From positions 567,849,281 through 567,913,280 of the forward strand of contig CM061142.1 of the NCBI GenBank assembly GCA_030789695.1: a stretch of DNA of 64,000 nucleotides, written 5' to 3'. The notes under the pieces were generated by a model, which was not told the DNA's origin, searched no databases, and worked only from the letters and a program-made list of their open reading frames with translations. The position numbers were made by a program, and so were the translations under genes. This DNA is from Scilla litardierei. Lineage: Eukaryota > Streptophyta > Magnoliopsida > Asparagales > Asparagaceae. Positions 56,708-64,000 of the stretch are shown here, in pieces (the stretch's first letter is position 1; each line of letters starts with the position of its first letter).

Positions 56708-59112
56708 CGAAGGGTTTTCATGGACCTTTATAGCACAATTCTATGCACGTCCTACGTCGGACGGACTATAGAAGCAAAAATAAAGCAGCGGAAATAAATA
56801 AATCGTTAAACTATTTAACGATGTCCCTAAGGCTACAAGACCCTAAGCCAGGATCTATGCTAACTTGGGGTGGATCTAACCACCCCAAGAAAGATCTGAA
56901 GCTACTGCGACATAATAATTAAAGAAAGCTTAATTAACCACATATCTGAAACCTTACTTGCACCGGCAAGGTGTACCGAACCGCCTTTTGCTCCCATAGC
57001 TTGTCGCATCTGCGCCCAGAATCGATCCACCCGTAGCGAGCCAACACTGCGCTTCTGGGCCAATCACTTGCCAAATAAAATTTCACTTGAGCTCGATCCG
57101 ACGTCTTAGACTTCAGATCAGAATCCAAATCCTCCACGTCGTTTTGCTAGAATGAACTTGAAGGAAACAGAAGAAAATTGGGAGAGAATAATTTCTGTCT
57201 CGAATTTTGAGCATGCCCAAAACTTTTTTGAGCTTCTCAATTTTCAGACTTGGTGCAAGTTTTCAAGGAGAGTAATGGCCCCTATTTATATAGGCGGTTG
57301 GCCCGCCCCTTCTCATTATATCCGATGTGGGGCTAAATTAAATTTAGAGAATTAATTAAGTTCGTTTGCCTTTCATAAAGGATAAACTTTGACGAATTAA
57401 TTCTCCCTCACCATTGAGCTTTAGAAATGATACAACCTATCAATTCGAAGAACTATGAACGGTGAACTCATAGGAACAAACAGTGACGAATTCCGACTTC
57501 GTTTGACCCATCAAACAATAGCGCACGGGCTGACCCGCCCACTACAGTGCGGGCCTGTCCGCCCGCCCGCGAGGCTGGTGGGTTCCCCTGCATTAGCGGG
57601 CGGGCTCAACCCAAAGGGCGGGCTGGGCTCAGCCCTCCCGATGGGGGGGCTCTATGCTGAGCCCGCCTGTTTGGCGGGCTGTGCTTGCCCCTGCCTAGTT
57701 GCGCGGGCTAGCCCAGTCCAACTGGGTCAGGTCAGACCAGAACTGGGCAAAATCCCAGTTTTGGCCTTTTGAGCCATACCTTGAGTTCTACAACTCTGAT
57801 TTGACCGATTCCAGATTTGTTGGAATGCTTGGTTCGAATGGGACAATCTCAAAGAGCCATCTATCATTTATATGTGTTTATATGTTTCAAAAATCACTAT
57901 GAACTATTTATAATGTGTTTTAAACATGTTTACATCATATGCAATAATCCCATTCAACATTCTATTAACTCTGAGTCGCAAACATTTTGCGACATTATTA
58001 AATCTAATTTAATTACTGAAAACCTATGCGACCTTTATTAGATCTTATTTAATATAGGTCGACTTATCTCTATAGCGCCTTTTATTATTCTCATGCACCC
58101 GAGTGCACACCTCCTAAATTCTTCCTATTACTAAGACGCAAACTGAACTCGGTGTGAGACCCTACAGCCTGACCCTACTACAGGTTGGGACTCGAACCCC
58201 ATAGACGACAGTAACTACAAGCAGCAGGTGCCGTCCCTGTTTCAGAATCATACTTACGTTATTGACCCATCGACAAAAGTGTCGTCGGGATCACTCTGAC
58301 TGTGTCAGAGATGAATACCGCAGTTTTAGTCCCTTCGTCACAACTATGTCCCTGCATGGCCTATGGTATGGCAAACCGTCAACCATACTATCCAGCATCG
58401 GTCAGTATATAGTGGTCTTTGTTATATACACGTTGTCCATCCAACAATGTACCCCCGACCGAGGTTTAGCACAAAGAACCGTAGCCTGTGACACTAACTT
58501 CCCTTTTAACAGAAGAGACGAATCCCATCTAAGTCATATACTTACTTCATATGCTTCAGGTGTCACCTAACCTAAGACCTTTAAGCAAGCCTGGCCTTGA
58601 AGCTAGATCATATATCTAAGTGACACTATTCACACACGGGTTCCTACAAATGACTTTAGGTCTTAAGGACCAACTCGCCTATCATCACTATAGAGTTATT
58701 AATGACAGTTTAGTTAAAGTTTAACCATTTAATAACTCTTAATTGGGTCATTCAGTGAACTCATTCTCTAATGAGCACATGTCACTTGTCTCCGACTTCG
58801 CCAGGTCGAATGACTATAAGATTATCATTACCTTACAGGGTAAGACAAAAACACAATGGTCTGTCCGATGTGCCGATGTCCTTTTCTCGACACATCTATG
58901 ACCACGAACTTTTAAGACTTAAGTTCTAGTCGGTCATTTACTTCCACAATCGAGATCCACATCTAGATACGTAATGACCTCACTTTAAGTCTAAGGAAAT
59001 TATCCAAGTATTTGATTAATAGAATTTATACTGTGACAATTATTACCTTCTGTAAATATGAACAAGATGTTATAATTTGATAAATTGCCTCTAGGGCACA
59101 TATCTTCCTACA
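56708..59112 (-). repeat. Right (5') LTR of D
   Basis: 2405 bp, CGAAGGG (T to C at the tip) to ...CTTCCTACA, followed by TSD AGATT (59113-59117). GC-rich array 57524-57730, TATA box 57281-57294. Strong hairpins in the leader part: CTTGGGGTGG/CCACCCCAAG (56864-56889) and CGTTAAA/TTTAACG (56804-56820). Confidence 0.88.
57524..57730 (-). promoter_or_regulatory. GCGGGCGGG / CCCGCCCGC array, right LTR of D
   Basis: Better preserved than the left copy: GACCCGCCC, GTCCGCCCGCCCGC, GCGGGCGGGCT, GGGCGGGCTGGGCT, GAGCCCGCC. About 230 bp upstream of the TATA box. Confidence 0.6.
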
Positions 59113-59117
59113 AGATT

Positions 59118-61137
59118 GTCGGGAGAAACCCGAGGATCACCCTCTCGAATTACACATATGCACGGGTCGTGCATACAATAGGGTTATGGATCAATTTCCA
59201 CACATGCCCCAAATTTACCCAATGTGGCAGGGGACTAGAACACTACCATCCTCACGATATCAGGTCTAACAACATATATCCGTATAGGGCTAACCCTGAA
59301 TCATGAATTCTCGGTAGGCTTATGCTAGAGAAAATCAACGCTTGCGAAGGCGAAAATCACAAAGGCACAAGGTAGAGACTAAGTCTCTCCTTAGTTTGGG
59401 ATGACAGGGTCGTTTTCATTATACCATGGTAGTGGGCATGTACAGAATTGAAAATACACATTTATTCTATTCTTTTTCTTTTAGGGTTTAGGCATTCTGC
59501 GTAGCGAGATTTCGGCCAATAACTCCCGGCCCAGGCGAGCCTATGGCATTAAGTCAAAAGGGACCCATCAGGCCTACTCTATCGAACCGCTTAGAACCCG
59601 TTATTTACATGCACTCTCCCAAACTTCATCTTTCAGCGTGAATCTCAGAGATTTGTGATGCCCAGAGACTCGGCTACTCGATGAAGTAAAACGATGCATT
59701 TATTCTATACTTCTCTTTTTGTATTCACACCCTGTTTTCTCACATGTCACCACCATGGTAGAAGGGAATACGGTCCAAATCAAAAACAAACACTATCGAG
59801 GCCAAGCTTACCTTTTGCGAGCAGAAAGGCCTAAGGTTGCATGATAAAATTGGTGATTAAACATCTAGCCTATCCTATCAGGAAAGAGACGGGACCTAGC
59901 TCTATCTCACGCACGGATAAGGGTTAGAAATGAAATCGTAATAGGGGGAGTGTTGAAGATGTGCCACCGAAAGGAAATAAGAGTGTATGTGGAGAAACCG
60001 ACCCTAAACAAGCAAATGCATAATGAGTGCGGGAGTGTGGTTCTCCTAGTGGGCTCATCCCCCTAGATTTCAGTGAAAAATGGCTTAAACGGAAAGAGAA
60101 AAGTGATGTGGGGATGGAAATTTTAAAAAATAAACTTGAAAATTAAACGGAAAAGTGAAGTGGATACCTCTTCCCCAAGCTAGGAGTGAAGCATCTCTCC
60201 CCCAAGCTAAAACTAAGCATTGTCCACAATACTTGAGGGCTATAAGGTTTTGGGGGTAGAGGTGAAAGAGGGGGGTGGGTGTGGTGAAATAGGGATGCAA
60301 TGTGATATCATTAAGTCTAAGGGAAAAGTGTGGAGTGTACGAGAGAGTCTCCCCCCAAGCTAGCATGAAGCATAGCCCTAAAATGAGATTTTGATGTGAA
60401 AAATAGGGACTAATTTGTACTTGGGAGGTAAGTAGAAAGATCGAAGCTAAGTAGGAAAATGACAATGTGTGAGGCAAATGAGAGATGACGAGATTTATTA
60501 AGAAAACTAAATACTAATACCCTCCTCTCACTAAACGAGAGGAGACGATATTATTAAAATGCTACACTAGAAAGCAGGTAAAATATCTACACTACTATGT
60601 TAGGATACACCTGTTCAAAAGGCAAATCCTTGATCTTTATTGGTGCAAGAATCTGCTCTTCTTGCTGCTTTTGTGCAGACCTAGCAGCTTTACTGCACGA
60701 ATGTCATCAGACCAAGCAATGTGGCTCCCAGCATTCCCTGAAGATGTCCACCTGTAATCTGCAGGGAACGAGCCATGTCGGCCCGATGAGAGAAATTATT
60801 ACCCCCAATGAAATTAATCCAGAGATAATCATCAAAATGCGAAAGAAAATCTAAAGCAAGTTGATGTATACTCCCTGGAGGAACTTCGCTACTCTCGGGG
60901 TATACGACCAGATCTTCGCTCTCTGTGTGTCCTATCTGGTTTGGTGCTGGCATAACCAAGCATGCCTCAGGTGCATATGTACCGGTTTCCTACGAGAGAC
61001 ACGTTGCTTCAGAAATATCTGAATTTAAGGAGGAGTAAAATAAAGCACGAGATTCAGATATGGAGAAATTAGGGTCTAGGAAACTTCCCTGATCAATGTA
61101 GTGCTGATGCTCAAGCTCTGATGGGACGAGGAGTGGC
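59118..61137 (-). mobile_element. Element H internal region, right fragment
   Basis: Continuation of H from 7172. Non-coding in the main; three polypurine-like tracts (complements of TTCCCCAAGCTAGG 60171, CTCCCCCAAGCTA 60196, CTCCCCCCAAGCTAG 60351) as in the 3' region of C. An open frame at 60690-60959 (minus, 89 codons) matches no family I know and may be ORF1 debris. The fragment is cut at 61137 by chromovirus T; GTGGC (61133-61137) is the presumed T duplication. Confidence 0.6.
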
Positions 61138-62743
61138 TGTCATGCCCCGCTTCCCAAAAACGTGGAGGCGAAGCGTGAGAAGGCCTGCTCAGACTTGAAG
61201 CTACAAAGCCGCAAGTCTGATAAGCATCAAATAACACGAAGAAACAGGTCCCTGTAATGTGACTCGGAACAACAATAATAATAATAGAGAAAGAGACAAT
61301 TAATATAAAATTAATCAACTCAGAGTCCAGATATAAAAATTCAACAACAGAAAAGCCACCAGGCAACCAAAAAGAAAGTCCAAAGAAAAAGGCCTAGCAT
61401 GGCCAACAAAAGAAACTAACATCAACGGTGCTACTCACCGACAACAACACAACCAACAAAAGAAGAACGAAGGAGCACTAGGACTGGTCACCGGTGTCCT
61501 CGTACTCAACATCAGCAACGGAGTCGGGCACGAACTCCACGAACTCGTCGCTCTCAACTGCAACCTCCTGCTCAGCAACTAACATGCGACACCCAAAGAG
61601 AAGGGGCACATGTCAGCAAGTCTACAAGACTTGTGCAAGGAAACAAAAGAAAGGTAAAAACAACTAGCAACCTAGAGTATACATCTCATGGCATTTTATG
61701 CAATAAAACAACAACAGTTTTAGTTATGGCATGATTTTAGCAAGGCAAATAAACGTGGCATGGCAAGTAAACAATGACAAGTACAAGGAATTGTAAGCAC
61801 GTCGTGCACAGAGATTCCGCCCTTTGGCTAGAGCGGCTGTACGGGCCAACTCTTACGCTCAAATGACCGTTTATCCCTACCCCTCCACGTGTGTCGAGCC
61901 AGGGCACTACCCCCGAACACGTAATGCTCGCTTCTGGATCACGAGCCAGGAAGTGTTTTTAACACGTACGGTGTAGGGTTATGCCCGCATAACGGGTGCC
62001 TAGCTGGTAACACGAAAACACGGATTATACACGGATTTGTAGCGTGTGCTACGACGCAACATGCGACATGATAAGTATAATGGATGCATATGACAATATT
62101 AGAATGCAATTGCGTCCCGTTAAAGAAAATTAAACATGATAGGCAATTTTATGACATGGCATGGCAATGGGAATTCTAGCTTCGTTGTCAAGCTAGAATT
62201 CGAATTTGCACCTAGACCGCTATTATTTCACGGTCTAGTCTCTTTCACGCTAAACAAAGTATTGGCCTAAAACATGGCCTAAAGCAAGTCTGGCAAGTTT
62301 CACTTGCCTGGTACCGACGTTGTTGTTCGACGTGAGTCACGAGATCGGTATCCTACGGAAATAGGGTTCGCTGCTATGGCAAAACAACATAAGAACAATC
62401 ATCAAATCAGATTTCATAATAGAACCCTATATCATCTAATGAATCATTTTTAATTAGGTTTTCTAATTACGGTGTGGGTTAAAAGAGATTAAGGGATAGA
62501 TCCACTAACCGTAAGAGTAACGAACGAATGACGCCAAAATAGATCTAGCTTCATCAACGGAAGAACGATCCCGGAAATCTACGGCTGAAATCGAGATCCG
62601 GCGGCCTAGGGAAGGTGCCCGGCGTGAGAAATGACGAGAGGGAAGCTTCGAGGAGGAAGGTAATGGCTTGAGGGAAGTTGGGGATGATTTGGGGAAGATA
62701 TTGGCTCTGAAAGAATGAAGAAGGAATGAAAGAATCGAGAGGA

Positions 62744-62750
62744 TTAAATA
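62744..62750 (-). promoter_or_regulatory. TATA box of T LTR
   Basis: TATTTAA on the minus strand in TTCTATTTAATCC, about 50 bp downstream of the array. Confidence 0.6.
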
Positions 62751-62797
62751 GAAAACGAAACGGCGGCTGCGACTTAACCTAGGTTTACTGGGCTAAT

Positions 62798-63323
62798 TAG
62801 TCGATCAGAGAAGGGTGGTCGACCGACTAGTTTGGGATCTAGTCGATCGGTTGTCCAACTGACACCGACTAAAAGCCAATCCGTGAACAGGGTTGGTACA
62901 GGTTGACAGATTTAGTCGGTCTGTGATGGCCCGTCGACCGACTAGTTTGGGATCTAGTCGGTCGTTGATCGTTCATAGACCAACTAAGAGAGAAATTAGA
63001 TAGATATTAAGCACTGAGAATTAGTCGGTCAAAGAAGGAATCTTAACCGACTAGTTTAGGAACTAGTCGGTCGGTAATTGTTCTTAGACCGACTAAACAT
63101 AAACAGTAACTTAGATCGTACAGTAGGACTCAGAATTAGTCGGTCCGAGTACAATCTTGACCGACTAGTTGAGGAACTAGTCGGTCGAAGAATGAGCTTA
63201 GACCGACTAAACATAAACAGTAACTAAGCTGAATTTACTGACAAGAACTAGCCGGTCAGAGAAGGTTTACCGACCGACTAGATGGCAATCTAGTCGGTTG
63301 GCTCCCCTTCACGAACCGACTAA
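62798..63323 (-). promoter_or_regulatory. TAGTCGGTC / GACCGACTA array in the chromovirus LTR
   Basis: Five units with the same words and layout as the Sirevirus arrays (for example GACCGACTAG - TTGAGGAA - CTAGTCGGTC at 63160-63186). Units alternate with AACATAAACAGTAACT, like the AACAGTAA interspersed in SV. The distal flank (ACGAAGCGCGAAGCTTCG, 63342-63360) also matches the SV flank (TCGAAGCGCGACGCTTCG). Confidence 0.85.
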
Positions 63324-63506
63324 GATGCACCAAAAGTGCCGAAACGAAGCGCGAAGCTTCGGGAAGACTCCTATGGCCTCTAGGATCACTCTAGCACTAA
63401 GATTAAGACGTTAAGAAGTTAATTGTAAGGATTTCTAACGGAAAACACACAAGGAAGGAAACATCCAATATTATTAATATAAAATAGTCATTACAAAAAT
63501 CGGTCG

Positions 63507-64000
63507 TTACATCCTCCCCACCTTAAGAAAAATTCCGCCCTCAGAATTTCCTAACACACACGTGTCAGGAAACAAAAGTGGGAAGCGCTCACGCATCTCA
63601 TCTTCTCTCTCCCAAGTAGACTCTCCTGGCGAGCCGTGTCGCCACATCACCCTAACAAGATTGACGGTCTTGTTCCGAAGTGACTTCTGACGCCTGTCTA
63701 AAATCTGCACAGGCTGCTGGTCATACGTCAGATCAGGGCGAACGGTGATCTCCGAGAAATCCACAGCGTGAGATGGGTCGCTGATGTACCGACGAAGCTG
63801 CGACACATGGAAGACATCGTGACCACCTTCTAAAGATGGCGGCAAGGCTAAGCGGTAGGCTACCTCGCCAACTCTCTCCAGAATGTCAAATGGTCCAGTG
63901 TATCTCGGGCTCAGCTTCCCCCATTTCCCAAAGCGAATCACTCCTCGATTCGGGGAAATCTTCAAGAACACATGGTCACCTAGCTGAAACTCCAACGGAC
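63507..64000 (-). CDS. pol: Chromovirus Pol, integrase C-terminus and chromodomain (partial)
   Basis: The frame is open to the window edge and the stop is TAA 63507-63509. It contains FGKWGKLSPRYTGPFDILER, then YRLALPP and HDVFHVSQLRRY, the usual integrase C-terminal segment of plant Ty3/gypsy elements. A chromodomain-like tail follows (VRVMWRHGSPGESTWERED). Chromodomains direct integration to chromatin. The coding sequence runs through the polypurine tract (AAGGTGGGGAGG) and its stop lies inside the LTR. The N-terminal bulk of pol is outside the window. Confidence 0.88.
   Translation of the reverse strand, partial: PLEFQLGDHVFLKISPNRGVIRFGKWGKLSPRYTGPFDILERVGEVAYRLALPPSLEGGHDVFHVSQLRRYISDPSHAVDFSEITVRPDLTYDQQPVQILDRRQKSLRNKTVNLVRVMWRHGSPGESTWEREDEMRERFPLLFPDTCVLGNSEGGIFLKVGRM

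Larger units (their letters stand above)
7173..59112 (-). mobile_element. Element D: gag-only Ty1/copia element, split by B
   Basis: A minus-strand element with LTRs at 7173-7195 plus 50519-53079 (left, 3') and 56708-59112 (right, 5'). It is flanked by a perfect 5-bp TSD, AGATT (7168-7172 and 59113-59117). A primer-binding site for initiator Met tRNA (56695-56706) and a purine tract (complement of 53080-53090) adjoin the LTRs. The internal 3.6 kb encodes only a broken gag; no protease, integrase, RT or RNase H is seen. It is a second gag-only lineage, distinct from A and B. Element B is inserted 23 bases into its left LTR. Confidence 0.85.
61138..63511 (-). repeat. 3' LTR of T
   Basis: 2374 bp, TGTCATGCCCCGC...GGTCGTTACA on the plus strand. 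Minus-strand order: palindrome array (63323-62798), TATA box TATTTAA (62750-62744), leader part with strong hairpins (GAATTCTAGCTT/AAGCTAGAATTC at 62171-62201, 12-bp stem; TAGACCG/CGGTCTA near 62213-62237), and a short acidic frame near 61480-61585. Confidence 0.8.
61138..64000 (-). mobile_element. Element T: Ty3/gypsy chromovirus, 3' end
   Basis: Minus strand. A complete 3' LTR (61138-63511), polypurine tract and the end of pol with a chromodomain-like tail. The rest lies beyond the window. The LTR ends GGGGCATGACA (minus), usual for Tekay/Del chromoviruses. Confidence 0.85.

Noticed and set aside
60690..60959. A host gene in the H fragment
   Set aside because: Single short frame without recognisable domain in a retroelement 3' region; likely debris of an env-like ORF.

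Overview
This window is plant nuclear DNA made almost entirely of nested LTR retrotransposons. It looks like an intergenic repeat block of a flowering plant with a repeat-rich genome. No ordinary host gene, rRNA, tRNA or CRISPR array is visible. The evidence is paired LTRs with TG...CA ends, tRNA-primer binding sites (initiator-Met type for the Ty1/copia elements, Asp type for the Athila-like element), polypurine tracts, 5-bp target-site duplications (TSDs), and recognisable Gag, integrase, RT, RNase H, Athila ORF1 and chromodomain sequences. I use these names: A, 3' part of a gag-only Sirevirus-like element (1-4174); hAT, transposase remnant that A interrupts (4175-about 5215); H, old Athila-like element (about 5600-7172 plus 59118-61137); D, minus-strand gag-only copia (7173-59112); B, plus-strand gag-only Sirevirus-like element (7196-50513); C, minus-strand Athila-like element lacking RT/integrase (8252-44921); SV1 (12517-25008) and SV2 (25033-37494), two young full-length minus-strand Sireviruses; T, 3' end of a minus-strand chromovirus (61138-end).

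The elements sit inside one another. D is in H (TSD AGATT), B is in the left LTR of D (TSD CCTTA), C is in the 5' LTR of B (TSD TGTTG/TGCTG), and SV1 (TSD AGATG) and SV2 (TSD GGGTC) are both in the env-like ORF1 of C, 14 bp apart. LTR divergence agrees with this order: SV1 and SV2 LTR pairs differ at about 8 and 7 positions by eye, while those of B and C differ clearly more.

Only SV1 and SV2 keep long gag, pol and env-like frames, and each carries suspicious changes. A, B and D have only gag, degraded by stops or frameshifts. C has gag-protease and ORF1 but no RT or integrase. Such elements would need proteins supplied in trans.

Two recurrent designs stand out. First, every LTR with a recognisable TATA box has an array of short family-specific palindromes upstream of it (for example TAGTCGGTC/GACCGACTA, CAGTCGACTG, CACTCGGCCGAGTG, GCACGGCCGTGC). 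SV and C repeat their array inside the element just upstream of the env-like ORF; in C this is followed by a second TATA box. The SV-type array also occurs in the LTR of the unrelated chromovirus T, with shared flanking sequence. Second, downstream of the TATA box, in the part that becomes RNA, three families carry chains of small hairpins in which the loop is constant and the stems vary while staying complementary. Constant palindromes upstream suggest a DNA-level signal; constant loops on variable stems downstream suggest an RNA-level signal. I regard this pair of arrays as the most interesting content of the window.
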